Shown piece after piece: positions 32,210 through 40,380 of a stretch of 40,437 nt of DNA (positions within the stretch are counted from its first letter, which is position 1; every line of letters begins with the position of its first letter). Where the stretch lies: NCBI GenBank assembly GCA_900543515.1, contig UQRW01000019.1, positions 1 through 40,437 on the forward strand. The letters run 5' to 3'. The notes beneath the pieces are model-generated. The model saw only the letters and a program-made list of their open reading frames with translations. It ran no database searches and was not told where the DNA came from. The DNA is from an uncultured Collinsella sp. GTDB taxonomy: Bacteria > Actinomycetota > Coriobacteriia > Coriobacteriales > Coriobacteriaceae. The position numbers were made by a program, and so were the translations under genes.

Positions 32210-32312
32210 AGAGCTCCTTTGCTACTTGATGCGCGATGCATGTGGATGGAACTGGTCGTCGATGGATGGTCAGGACTGCCCGGAAACCTTCCTGCTTAAG
32301 GAAGGCATTGCG

Positions 32313-32355
32313 AAATGACAACGTTGTCATTTCGTTAATGACAACGTAAGACATT
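32313..32355. promoter_or_regulatory. LacI-family operators upstream of lacE, copy 2
   Basis: AAATGACAACGTTGTCATTT at 32313-32332 is a perfect 20-bp palindrome with a central CG, a classic LacI-family site. An imperfect second copy follows at 32337-32355. On the minus strand a weak TTGTTG (32366-32371) and TACGTT (32343-32348) with a 17-nt spacer place the palindrome at the expected start point. The divergent LacI at 32494 is the likely binder. Confidence 0.75.
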
Positions 32356-32379
32356 TCTAGAAAGGCAACAAGGATATAC

Positions 32380-32411
32380 GGGTGAGCGGTCGATATTGTC
32401 CGGTAAACGGT
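32380..32411. promoter_or_regulatory. Tandem PTS boxes between lacE and lacI
   Basis: GGGTGAGCGGT (32380-32390) and CGGTAAACGGT (32401-32411) are direct repeats with starts 21 bp apart; the second is identical to 8634-8644. Read toward lacE they are ACCGTT-type. They lie just upstream of the proposed lacE promoter. Confidence 0.65.
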
Positions 32412-32493
32412 TGATTTGTCAGTCGAGCAGGTAGTGTATGCTAGAACGCAAAAAACAAGCGATGCAAAACCGACTGGAGAAGTAGTGGCAACG

Positions 32494-33495
32494 ATGGACA
32501 AGAAAAATGTCTCAATGAACGATGTGGCGATTGCTGCGGGTGTTTCTCTCAAGACGGTTTCGCGTGTGATCAACGAGCCCGATAGCGTGCGAGAGTCGAC
32601 ACGCGATAAGGTTCATTCCGCAATGGAGGCGCTCGGGTTTCGAACCAACTTTGCCGCGCGTTCGCTCAAGTTGGGCCGTTACGGGTGCATCGGCGTGGTG
32701 CTGTTCCACTTGTCGGGCGGTGCCGTGGACATGATTGACGGTATCGCAGATGCCGCCGAAGAACGCGGCTTTGCGCTCACGATGATCAAAAAGCGGGCGG
32801 GGGAGAAGATGACCCTTGCCGAAGCGGCGCGTAGGATGTCGCAGCTGCCTGTTGATGGCATGATCTTCAACCTGCGTCAGATGGTCGATGACTTTGATAC
32901 TTTTGAGGCACCGAAAGACCTCAAGACGGTGATTATCACACCGATGGAACATCCTACCTGCTCCACCGTCAGTGACGACCAAGAGGGCGGCGCGCGCATG
33001 GCGTGCGAGTACTTCTTGAACCACGGGCATAAAAACGTGTACTTCGTCTCTGGTAAGAAAGAGTCGTTGTCGAGCCAGTGCCGTATGAAAGGTTGGCGTG
33101 CGGCACTCGAGGCGCGTGGCATTGAGCCGCCCGAGCCTCTGCAAGGCGATTGGAATGCGGATAGTGGCTATGCCGCGGGCCTTGTGCTTGCCGATAAGCC
33201 CGATTGCACGGCGGTCCTCGCTGCTAACGACTGCATGGCAAACGGCGTGATGATGGCTCTACGTGACAAAGGGCTCAGTGTGCCCAATGATGTGTCCGTG
33301 ATCGGCTTCGACGATGAGCTCTATAAGACGATTCCCAACTCGATTCTGACGTCGGTGAAGTTTCGCCACCGCGAGCTGGGCGTCCGTGCGCTCAACGAGG
33401 TCGTCGCGGGTCTGGAAGCTCCGAGCTCCAGAAGCCGTACGCTCGTCTCGGGCGTGTTGGTCGAGCGTTCCAGCGTAAAGGACTTGCGGGCGTAG
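32494..33495 (+). CDS. LacI-family transcription regulator, copy 1
   Basis: A 333-aa repressor. The helix-turn-helix 'VSMNDVAIAAGVSLKTVSRVIN' is followed by the hinge 'ALGFRTNFAARSLKLGR' and a periplasmic-binding-like effector domain ('GCIGVVLFHLSG', 'DGMIFNLRQM', 'DSGYAAGLVL', 'PNDVSVIGFDDELYKTIPNSILTSVKF'). ATG 32494 is chosen; a GTG at 32485 and the longer frame from 32416 are alternatives (GGAGAAG near 32476). It is divergent from lacE-lacG copy 1 and probably controls it through the palindromes at 32313-32355. Confidence 0.9.
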   Translation: MDKKNVSMNDVAIAAGVSLKTVSRVINEPDSVRESTRDKVHSAMEALGFRTNFAARSLKLGRYGCIGVVLFHLSGGAVDMIDGIADAAEERGFALTMIKKRAGEKMTLAEAARRMSQLPVDGMIFNLRQMVDDFDTFEAPKDLKTVIITPMEHPTCSTVSDDQEGGARMACEYFLNHGHKNVYFVSGKKESLSSQCRMKGWRAALEARGIEPPEPLQGDWNADSGYAAGLVLADKPDCTAVLAANDCMANGVMMALRDKGLSVPNDVSVIGFDDELYKTIPNSILTSVKFRHRELGVRALNEVVAGLEAPSSRSRTLVSGVLVERSSVKDLRA

Positions 33496-33517
33496 ACGTG
33501 CTCGGCCTATTCCGTTT

Positions 33518-33655
33518 GTCTCAATCTGTAACAGCTAGGACCCAAAAACTCGGCTAGATGTTACGGATCGAGATTTTTGGCCCGGCTTATTCCGTTTGTC
33601 TCGATCTGTAACAACTAGACGGTCAAAAGTGGTCTACATGTTACAGATTGAGACA
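33518..33655. repeat. Array C: two 80-bp palindromic repeat units
   Basis: Units start at 33519 and 33599 (period 80) with the same arms as arrays A and B. It lies between the convergent lacI and lacG copy 2, just outside the lacG terminator. The first unit has one change in its right arm (TTACGGATCG). Confidence 0.88.
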
Positions 33656-33680
33656 AACGGCCCGCCCTCGGTCCGCCCAA

Positions 33681-33741
33681 AAACAAAACGGCGGATACGA
33701 CCAAGGATGCTGAAGCATCCACCGGGAAGGTCGTATCCGCC
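33681..33741 (-). terminator. Nested-hairpin terminator after lacG, copy 2
   Basis: On the minus strand GGCGGATACGACC (33690-33702 region) pairs with GGTCGTATCCGCC (33729-33741), enclosing a small GGATGC/GCATCC hairpin, followed by GTTTTGTTTTT. The 33742-33833 remainder has nothing recognised. Confidence 0.85.
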
Positions 33742-33833
33742 ACGCGGAAAGAGGTGCATGGACGCAGCGCCCATGCGATCGGGAATGGTAAGGTGCACGG
33801 CGGCGTGATGGTCACGGCGGCCGATGGCGTTAA

Positions 33834-35273
33834 CTAGTCCAGACGACGGGTCTGCGCCACGTGCTTATACCAGTATGCGCTTGCTTTGGGCGTGCGCTTC
33901 TGGGTTTCAAAGTCAACGTAGAAGAAGCCGTAACGCTTGTTGTAGCCATTGGTCCAGGAGAACTGATCCTGCAGGCTCCACAGGAAGTAGCCGCCCACGT
34001 TGACGCCCACCTCCATGGCCTTGAGCAACCAGCGCAGGTGCTGCTCGATGTAGTCGATGCGCGGCTGATCGTCCACAAAACCGTCCTTGTAGGGGTCCTT
34101 GTAGCCCATGCCGTTCTCAGTGATGAAGATCTGCTTGTAGTTGGGGTAGCGCTGCTTAATGTAGACGAGCAGATCGAACAGGCCCTCGGGATAGATGATC
34201 CAGTCCCAGTCGGTGGTAGGGATGCCAGGCTTGTTCACGTGCTCGCCAATGCCCTTGACGCGCCAGCGGCCGGTGCCCTTCTCGCCCGTACCGTTGTGGT
34301 GCAGGTCGTTCTCGCCGTCGTAAGCCTTCAAGAAACGGCACTGGTAGTTGTTAACGCCCAGGTAGTCGTTGTAGAGGGCGGCCTCGCGCATGATTTCCAG
34401 ATCCTCGTCTAGGATCTCGATGGTACCGCCCGAGACGGCGGCCAGGCGGTTGGCGCACTCGAGGGTGTCGGGCGCGTAGTCGCCGCGGAAGGTGGCGTCG
34501 AGCAAGAACTGGTTTTGCAGCACGTGCTCGTTGTTGGCGGCTTTGATGTCGGCGGGGTCGTTCTCGTTGAGCGGATACTTAAACTCCAGCGACTGAATGA
34601 CGCCGATCTTGCCCTTAAAACCGCCGTTGTGGAAGGCCAGTACTGCCTTGGCGTGGGCGAGCATCATGTTGTGCTCGCACTGGAAGGCCTCGGCCAGATG
34701 CGCCTTGACGCCACCGGGGAAGGTGCCCTCGATGTAGGTGTTGGAGGCATCGGCCCAGATCTCGTTAAAGGTGAACCAGTAGGTCACCTCGTCGGCGTAC
34801 TCCTTAAAGCAGAAGGTGGCAAAGTCCACAAAGGCGTCGATGGTCTCGCGGTTGAGGAAGTCGCCCTTCTCAAAGAGGGGAAGCGGCGTATCGAAGTGAT
34901 GCAGCGTGACAAACGGCTCAACGTGGTGCTTGTGGCATTCGGCGAAGAGATCGTGATAGAACTGGACACCCTCGGGGTTAATCTCACCGATACCGTTGGG
35001 GAAGATGCGGCTCCAGGCGATAGAGAGGCGAATGCCGTTGATGCCAAACTCCTCGCACAGTTCCAGATCGACGGGGTACTGGTTGTAGAAGTCCGAAGCG
35101 GGATCGGGGGAGAAACGGCCCTGGGCCTCCAAGAAGTCGTCCCAGGCAACCTTGCCCTTACCGTGAGTGCGGGTCTCGCCCTCTACTTGGTAGGCAGCAG
35201 TGGCGCCGCCAAAGACAAAGTCCTCGGGAAACTGCGCAGGCGGGTTGGTGACGCTAGCAGGGTTAACGGACAT
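33834..35273 (-). CDS. lacG: 6-phospho-beta-galactosidase (GH1), copy 2
   Basis: A 479-aa GH1 enzyme closely related to the copy at 28933-30354. 'FVFGGATAAYQVEGETRTHG', the acid/base Glu in 'WFTFNEI', the nucleophile in 'FITENGMGY' and the phosphate motif 'FSWTNGYNKRYGFFYVD' are intact. 'EPFVTLHHFDTPLP' is even closer to lactococcal LacG. It has an N-terminal 7-residue extension (SVNPASVT) and a GGAT-like weak Shine-Dalgarno. It follows lacE (35340-37115) by about 65 nt with a hairpin between. Two intact paralogues suggest different substrates or control, not redundancy. Confidence 0.9.
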   Translation of the reverse strand: MSVNPASVTNPPAQFPEDFVFGGATAAYQVEGETRTHGKGKVAWDDFLEAQGRFSPDPASDFYNQYPVDLELCEEFGINGIRLSIAWSRIFPNGIGEINPEGVQFYHDLFAECHKHHVEPFVTLHHFDTPLPLFEKGDFLNRETIDAFVDFATFCFKEYADEVTYWFTFNEIWADASNTYIEGTFPGGVKAHLAEAFQCEHNMMLAHAKAVLAFHNGGFKGKIGVIQSLEFKYPLNENDPADIKAANNEHVLQNQFLLDATFRGDYAPDTLECANRLAAVSGGTIEILDEDLEIMREAALYNDYLGVNNYQCRFLKAYDGENDLHHNGTGEKGTGRWRVKGIGEHVNKPGIPTTDWDWIIYPEGLFDLLVYIKQRYPNYKQIFITENGMGYKDPYKDGFVDDQPRIDYIEQHLRWLLKAMEVGVNVGGYFLWSLQDQFSWTNGYNKRYGFFYVDFETQKRTPKASAYWYKHVAQTRRLD

Positions 35274-35296
35274 GATGATCCAATCGTCTAAATCGA

Positions 35297-35330
35297 AGGG
35301 CCAGCCGGTCTTGGATGGTCGGCTGGCCCT
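35297..35330. repeat. Intercistronic stem-loop between lacE and lacG, copy 2
   Basis: AGGGCCAGCC (35297-35306) pairs perfectly with GGCTGGCCCT (35321-35330). There is no T-tract. It parallels the hairpin at 30389-30415. Confidence 0.65.
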
Positions 35331-35339
35331 GGGCGTTAC

Positions 35340-37115
35340 TTACTTCGAAAGTTGCTCACTCACGAAGGCGAGAGACTTGTCGCCGTTCTGGGAGAGCTCG
35401 ATGTACTGCTTGCCACGGCAGGCGACGCACTTGTTGCCCACGCGCTCACAGTCCTTCTGCAGGTCGGCCAGGTAGCTTGCGGCCTGCGGGGCCAGGACGA
35501 CCAGGTCAAAGTCGGGGAGCATGTCCACGTGGTTGCCATAGGCCTCGGCAGCGGTCTCGAGGTTAATGCCGCGCTCCTTGGCGGCCTTGGCCAGCGCGTT
35601 GGCGAGCAGGCCCGAGGTTCCGCCGCCCTGGCAGAGCACGAGCACGCGCTTGCCGTTGAGGTCGCTGGCGGTCGTTGCCTCGGCAGCGGGTGCTGCGGAA
35701 GCGGCGGGGGAGTCGGCCTTCACGGCCTCGGCAGCAGCGCCGGCGGCAACGCTCTTGGCGTCAGCCTTGCCCTGGAAGGCATCGTTGAGCTTGGCGGCCT
35801 TCTCGGCGTTCTTGGCGGCGAGCTCCTCCTGGGAGATCTCGGCCTCCTCGGCGCACTTCTGGGCGTCATAGGCACGGAAGAACGGGTAGTACAGAACGAA
35901 GTCGACGACCAGGATAAGGGCGAGCATCACAAAAGCGAGCGGCTGGAAGCCCAGGCCCATGATGGTGCCGATGGGGCCGGGGACGGTCCAGGGCAGGGTG
36001 TACATAAAGCCGTTCATGCCCAAGAAGTCGATAAAGATCTTGAGGATCCAGATGTTGGCGATCGGGGCAAAGACAAACGGGACAAAGAAGACGGGGTTGA
36101 GCACGATAGGCGCGGCGAACAGCAGCGGCTCGTTGACGGCAAAGCACACGGGGACGATGGCGGCCTTACCGACGGCGCGCATCTCCTGAGACTTGGCCAG
36201 GAAGCAGAACATAAAGACCAGGACGAGCGTGGCGCCGGTGCCGCCCATGCAGACGACGAAGTACTGGGCACCCTGGGTCAGGACAGCGGAAGCGTGCTGG
36301 CCGGCCTGGAACGCAGCCAGGTTGTCGGTCATGTTGGCAACGAGGGCGGCGGCGATGGCGGGCTCGACGATCGAGGGGCCGTGGACGCCGACGAACCAGA
36401 ACAGGCTCATAGCGCCGTAGATCACAGCGAGGCCGATGTAGCCGTCGGCAGCGGTGAACAGGGGCTGGAACACCTGGATGACGCCCTGGGCAAAGCAGAA
36501 GCCAAAAGCAGCGCGGAAGGCGATGTCAAAGACCCAAAAGACGGTGATGCAGACGGAGAAGGGGATGATGTCCTTAAAGGTCTGCGAGATGTTGGGCGGA
36601 ACCTGCTCGGGCATCTTGACGGTGATGTTGCGCTTAATGAAGAACTTGTAGATGATGCCGGTCACAAACGCAGCGATAAAGGCGGTCAGCAGGCCTTTGG
36701 AACCAAGGTAGGTGGTGTTGAAGCCGCTGGCAGCGTCCGTGGCGATCGTGTCGCTCGAAAGGAGCAAGAAGCCGATGATGGCCGCGCACATGCACGAGAT
36801 GAAGTTGATCTGGTTGTTCTTGGGCAGATCGCGGTTCTGAGCGTCGGCGAAGTGCTTGGCCGTGGTGGCGGCACAGGCGATGGCCAGGATGCCCATGGAG
36901 TAGTTGTAGCACTTCCACAGGGCGTTGTTGATGTCATCGGGCCAGTAGAAACCCCAGATATTGGGAACCGAGGCTACCAGGCAGAAGATGGACGAGAAGA
37001 TGATGATGGGGATGACGGAGATAAAACCGTCGCGGATCGCCTTGAGGTACTTGTTGCGGGCGATCGCGTTGAAAAAGGGCTGCCCCTTTTCGATGATGGC
37101 GATGAGTTGCTCCAT
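35340..37115 (-). CDS. lacE: PTS lactose/cellobiose-family EIICB, copy 3
   Basis: A 591-aa fused EIICB more divergent from the other two: 'MEQLIAIIEKGQPFFNAIAR' at the N-terminus, the EIIC core with 'FAVNEPLLFAAPIVLNPVFFVPF', a long Ala/Lys-rich linker and the EIIB domain 'GKRVLVLCQGGGTSGLLA' with Cys 495. Minus-strand TTAGGAGC precedes the ATG. It forms the second lacE-lacG module and faces the LacI regulator at 37473. The wider substrate difference from copies 1 and 2 is plausible but not visible. Confidence 0.92.
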   Translation of the reverse strand: MEQLIAIIEKGQPFFNAIARNKYLKAIRDGFISVIPIIIFSSIFCLVASVPNIWGFYWPDDINNALWKCYNYSMGILAIACAATTAKHFADAQNRDLPKNNQINFISCMCAAIIGFLLLSSDTIATDAASGFNTTYLGSKGLLTAFIAAFVTGIIYKFFIKRNITVKMPEQVPPNISQTFKDIIPFSVCITVFWVFDIAFRAAFGFCFAQGVIQVFQPLFTAADGYIGLAVIYGAMSLFWFVGVHGPSIVEPAIAAALVANMTDNLAAFQAGQHASAVLTQGAQYFVVCMGGTGATLVLVFMFCFLAKSQEMRAVGKAAIVPVCFAVNEPLLFAAPIVLNPVFFVPFVFAPIANIWILKIFIDFLGMNGFMYTLPWTVPGPIGTIMGLGFQPLAFVMLALILVVDFVLYYPFFRAYDAQKCAEEAEISQEELAAKNAEKAAKLNDAFQGKADAKSVAAGAAAEAVKADSPAASAAPAAEATTASDLNGKRVLVLCQGGGTSGLLANALAKAAKERGINLETAAEAYGNHVDMLPDFDLVVLAPQAASYLADLQKDCERVGNKCVACRGKQYIELSQNGDKSLAFVSEQLSK

Positions 37116-37176
37116 GCAAAGCTCCTAAGAGTCGGTGGGTTGGCAACGATGGTAGCTTTTGACGTTTGGTTGCCAA

Positions 37177-37314
37177 AATGTTGACGTTGCCATTTTGCGA
37201 CACAAAATAAGACGCGAACCGGTGGTTCCTGTGCCTGCGAACCGTCGATTCCTTATGCGTAAACGTTTGAGCCGCCCGGTGGCTCTGTGTTTGCACAATG
37301 GCAACGTTAACATT
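37177..37314. promoter_or_regulatory. Two LacI-family operators upstream of lacE, copy 3
   Basis: AATGTTGACGTTGCCATT (37177-37194) and AATGGCAACGTTAACATT (37297-37314) are reverse complements except one base, each centred on an ACGTT core. A partial relative (TTGGCAACG) lies at about 37139. Sites 120 bp apart may allow repression by looping. The LacI at 37473 is the likely binder. Confidence 0.75.
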
Positions 37315-37349
37315 TGGGCGCCAAAAGCCGTTTGGGGAAGCAAAAATGT

Positions 37350-37381
37350 CGGTGAACGGTAGGTTTTGGGTGGTGAGCGTA
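37350..37381. promoter_or_regulatory. Tandem PTS boxes between lacE and lacI, copy 3
   Basis: CGGTGAACGGT (37350-37360) is an exact box; a degenerate one (TGGTGAGCGTA) starts 21 bp later at 37371. The remaining 37116-37472 region otherwise holds the LacI operators and no gene. Confidence 0.6.
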
Positions 37382-37472
37382 TGGTGGGGGAGGCGTTGGA
37401 TATACTTGAAGGCGTTAAAAATGACTGCGTAGGGTGCCACCAATGGCATCGTCGACATAGAAAGATCGACCT

Positions 37473-38477
37473 ATGGCCGCTGTTAAAAAATCGGTTTCCG
37501 TTAAGGATGTGGCGCGTCTCGCGGGCGTCTCGGAGCAGACAGTCTCGCGTACGGTGCACGATTCGCCCAGCGTGCGCCCCGAGACCAAGGAGCGCGTGCG
37601 TGCCGCCATGCGCGAGCTGGGGTATCGCCCCAATTTTGCCGGTCGATCGCTGCGCCGCGGTAAGTTTAAGACCGTCGGCGTCGCCATGTTCAACATTACC
37701 GGCACCGGCAACCTCGACCGTATGGAGGGCTTTGCCGCCGCGGCCGACAAACACGGCTATGCCATCACCCTCACTAAAGTAGATGGACACCCCTATACCC
37801 TCGAGAGCGCATCGTCGCGTATGAGCGCACTGCCGGTGGACGGTATAGTCGTGATTATGAACCGCATGCCGGCGGACTTTGGCACCTTTGAGCCGCTGCC
37901 CGGTATGCAGACGGTGCTCGTTACCATGCTGGAGCACCCGCTGTGCTCGACGGTCGATAACGACCAGTTCGATTGCTCGCGCCAGGTGGTCGAGTACTTG
38001 CTGGAGCAGGGGCACAAGACCGTGCACTTTATCTCGTGCCCCGAGCGCTCGCTTTCGGGCATGCGGCGCGAGGAAGGCTGGCGTGAGACATTGCGTGCGC
38101 ATGGCATTGAGCCACCGCAGCTCGTCCGTGGCGACTGGACGGCGCAGAGTGGATATGCTGCCGGCCAGGTGCTTGCGGATGATCCGACCTGCACGGCCAT
38201 TTATGCCTCCAACGATGCCATGGCATATGGCTGTATCCGTGGGCTCGAGTCGCGCGGGAAGTGCGTGCCCCAGGACGTGAGCGTGGTGGGTGTTGACGAT
38301 AGTCTGGGCGATATCGTGCCCGACCGTCGCCTGACCACGGTGCGCTTTGACAACAAGCGCGTCGGCATGTGGGCGGTCGACAAGATTGCCGGCGCCGAGG
38401 GCGTTGCACCCGGTGTGGAGCACAGGCTGTTTCCGGGCGTGCTCGTCGAGGGCGATACGGTGCGCGATGTACGCTAG
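37473..38477 (+). CDS. LacI-family transcription regulator, copy 2
   Basis: A 334-aa LacI-family protein: helix-turn-helix 'VSVKDVARLAGVSEQTVSRTVH', hinge 'ELGYRPNFAGRSLRRGK', then the effector domain ('VGVAMFNITGTGN', 'DGIVVIMNRM', 'AQSGYAAGQVL', 'PQDVSVVGVDDSLGDIVPDRRLTTVRF'). The start codon has only a weak AAAGA site. It is divergent from the lacE-lacG module and probably represses it through the AATGTT-type operators. It is similar to the other LacI but with clearly different operators, consistent with separate control of the two modules. Confidence 0.9.
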   Translation: MAAVKKSVSVKDVARLAGVSEQTVSRTVHDSPSVRPETKERVRAAMRELGYRPNFAGRSLRRGKFKTVGVAMFNITGTGNLDRMEGFAAAADKHGYAITLTKVDGHPYTLESASSRMSALPVDGIVVIMNRMPADFGTFEPLPGMQTVLVTMLEHPLCSTVDNDQFDCSRQVVEYLLEQGHKTVHFISCPERSLSGMRREEGWRETLRAHGIEPPQLVRGDWTAQSGYAAGQVLADDPTCTAIYASNDAMAYGCIRGLESRGKCVPQDVSVVGVDDSLGDIVPDRRLTTVRFDNKRVGMWAVDKIAGAEGVAPGVEHRLFPGVLVEGDTVRDVR

Positions 38478-38537
38478 GGTGCGGACCTGTTTGGGTTGCC
38501 GATAATTGTGTTTGATATTGTTCGGACTGGCTTAAAA

Positions 38538-38569
38538 GCCGTTCACGGCTGAAAAGCAACCGTTCATAG
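38538..38569. promoter_or_regulatory. Tandem PTS boxes upstream of lacF
   Basis: GCCGTTCACGG (38538-38548) and ACCGTTCATAG (38559-38569) are variants of the ACCGTTCACCG box with starts 21 bp apart. They point toward lacF, whose start is 123 nt downstream. Confidence 0.6.
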
Positions 38570-38691
38570 CTCGAAATTGCGTTTTGCGCTGTTCTTTTTT
38601 GTTTGAATGTTACTGTTCCTGTCATACACAGCGCAGCGCGTATGCCCGGACGCGATGCTCTCCGTTGGTTCATATGTGAAAGGAACGCAAT

Positions 38692-39030
38692 ATGGCAACC
38701 AAAGAAGAAATCTCGATGGTTGGATTCGAGATTGTCGCATACGCGGGCGACGCCCAGACTGATCTGCTTGCAGCGCTCGATGCTGCTCGCGAAGGTGATT
38801 TTGAGAAGGCTGAGCAGCTGCACAAGGATGCCAGCGATGCACTTATCGGCGCCCACGACACGCAGACCAAGCTGCTTTCGCAGGAGGCCGGCGGCGGCGA
38901 GATGGAGATGACCTTCATCATGGCCCATGCTCAGGATACTCTCATGACCACCATGATCCTGGAGAAGCAGGCCCGCTTTACCATCGATGCCTACAAGCGC
39001 ATCGCCGAGCTCGAGGCCAAGCTCGCCTAA
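38692..39030 (+). CDS. lacF: PTS lactose/cellobiose-family EIIA (LacF)
   Basis: A 112-aa cytoplasmic EIIA, a trimer of helices in this family. 'SMVGFEIVAYAGDAQTDLLAAL' and 'LIGAHDTQTKLL' match LacF closely. The phosphorylated His is H79 in 'IMAHAQDTLMTT', and the metal-coordinating Asp is D82. GAAAGGA lies before the ATG. It has no PTS permease next to it; it is the only EIIA of the lactose type in the window and probably serves all three EIICB proteins. It is expressed from its own region carrying the PTS boxes. Confidence 0.93.
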   Translation: MATKEEISMVGFEIVAYAGDAQTDLLAALDAAREGDFEKAEQLHKDASDALIGAHDTQTKLLSQEAGGGEMEMTFIMAHAQDTLMTTMILEKQARFTIDAYKRIAELEAKLA

Positions 39031-39056
39031 CGAGCCCTCACAACCAAGTCCCCTTC

Positions 39057-39091
39057 CAAAAGCTCTGCCGCCACCCGCAGCAGGGCTTTTT
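39057..39091 (+). terminator. Terminator after lacF
   Basis: AAAAGCTCTGC pairs with GCAGGGCTTTT with one mismatch, around an ~11-nt loop, followed by a T-rich end. Confidence 0.75.
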
Positions 39092-39104
39092 CTGTCCTCC
39101 TCCA

Positions 39105-39171
39105 AGTTGCGGTGAAATAGGGACTGAATAGGGGCCGGCGGGCGCAAAACAATCCCTATTCCACCGCAACT
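39105..39171. repeat. 19-bp inverted repeat element
   Basis: AGTTGCGGTGAAATAGGGA (39105-39123) recurs inverted at 39153-39171 with one change. There is no ORF and no long T-tract. It resembles a small mobile or REP-type palindrome. Confidence 0.65.
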
Positions 39172-39288
39172 CATCCCGAGATAGTCATTGGGGACAGTCT
39201 TGGTGCGCTCCGTTCGTCTTCCCGTTCGATTTTTGCTCGGTGGGTATACTTTCTTTCGCATTAAACGCCGGACTGAGGAGGTATCCAA

Positions 39289-40311
39289 ATGCCGGATAAC
39301 GGGTCAATACAAAAAAGAGACGCGCACGAGATGGCTCATGGGCGTTCTGTCCAGATAACCGAGCACACGACGGTAACAGAGCTGCAGCCCAGCCTGTCCG
39401 ATGTCGTGTGCGCAAACAAAAAGCTGCAGATTGGCTTTATCGTTGCGCTCGTGGTACTGGCGCTGCTGTCGGGCTTTGTAGCTCGTCCGCATTTCGCCGA
39501 TACCAAAACTTGGGACTCCACCATCGAGGTCATCGACCAAAAGAAGGGTAACGTACTGGCGCTCACGACCTCGTGCGTGGCGCTGTCTGCGGGCATTACC
39601 GCGCTGCCGGGTGATACGGGAACGCCGGTTGCCGAGCAGCTCGCGCAGCTTTCAGGCAACCTTGGTATCGTGCTTGCCGTGCTCTACCTCGAGAAATACC
39701 TGCTAACCATTTTGTGGTCGGTTGGCTTGGGCATCTTAATCCCGTTTGCGTTGGTGCTCTTTGCGGTGTCGCTCGGCATTCACGGGCGCTGGAGCACGAG
39801 CACTGTCCTGCGCCGTGTGGCGATACGCGTACTGGTGGTTGCCGTGATCGGCATGGCGCTCGTGCCCGCGAGCGTATGGGTGTCGCAAAAGGTCGATGAA
39901 ACGTATCGCGTAAGTATTGAGCAAGCTGAGCAAAAGGCTGCGGACGCGGCCGACACCACGGACAAGTCAGCCGAGACCAGCTCAAAATCGAACAAGAAAA
40001 AATCCGAGACCACGGCGTCCAAAAACGTGCTCGAGCAGTTGACTGATGGGGCATCGAGCCTTGTTACGTCGGTGACCAGCGGCGCCAAGCAGATGACCGA
40101 TGAGATCGTACGGCAGGTGACCGACCTCATCGAAGGCGTCATCGTGATGATCGTGACTTCGTGCGTTATCCCGCTGCTGGTGCTCGTGGCGTTCCTGTGG
40201 CTGGGACACGTACTGCTGGGGATCGATATTTCCGGCCCCGCGAACTATCTGACGGGTCGTTTCTTGAGCGCTCCGTCCAGACATGCCAAGAAGAGCGGGC
40301 AGTCTGAGTAG
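39289..40311 (+). CDS. Multi-spanning membrane protein of unknown function
   Basis: A 340-aa membrane protein I do not recognise. Hydrophobic segments lie near residues 47-66, 88-105, 130-155, 168-188 and 272-300. Between residues about 195 and 250 is a Lys/Glu/Ser-rich hydrophilic stretch that looks coiled-coil-like. GAGGAGG lies just before the ATG. No partner or pathway is evident from the neighbours; the gene stands alone between two terminator-like regions. Confidence 0.75.
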   Translation: MPDNGSIQKRDAHEMAHGRSVQITEHTTVTELQPSLSDVVCANKKLQIGFIVALVVLALLSGFVARPHFADTKTWDSTIEVIDQKKGNVLALTTSCVALSAGITALPGDTGTPVAEQLAQLSGNLGIVLAVLYLEKYLLTILWSVGLGILIPFALVLFAVSLGIHGRWSTSTVLRRVAIRVLVVAVIGMALVPASVWVSQKVDETYRVSIEQAEQKAADAADTTDKSAETSSKSNKKKSETTASKNVLEQLTDGASSLVTSVTSGAKQMTDEIVRQVTDLIEGVIVMIVTSCVIPLLVLVAFLWLGHVLLGIDISGPANYLTGRFLSAPSRHAKKSGQSE

Positions 40312-40345
40312 GCGGCAAAGCGATCTTTGGAAGATCAACCGTAAG

Positions 40346-40380
40346 AAGGGCGGCCGAGACACGTTCTCGGTCGCCCTTTT
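40346..40380 (+). terminator. Terminator after the membrane protein
   Basis: AAGGGCGGCCGAGA (40346-40359) pairs with TCTCGGTCGCCCTT (40365-40378), one mismatch, followed by TTTTG. The rest of the window to 40437 contains no recognised feature. Confidence 0.88.

Noticed and set aside
30305..32299. Long plus-strand frame opposite lacE copy 2
   Set aside because: Its Gly/Asp/His-rich translation is typical of antisense to a high-GC gene, and the minus strand encodes a full EIICB.
22306..33655. CRISPR arrays
   Set aside because: The repeated part is palindromic with a variable loop, the spacers are short and partly conserved between arrays, and no cas genes are present.
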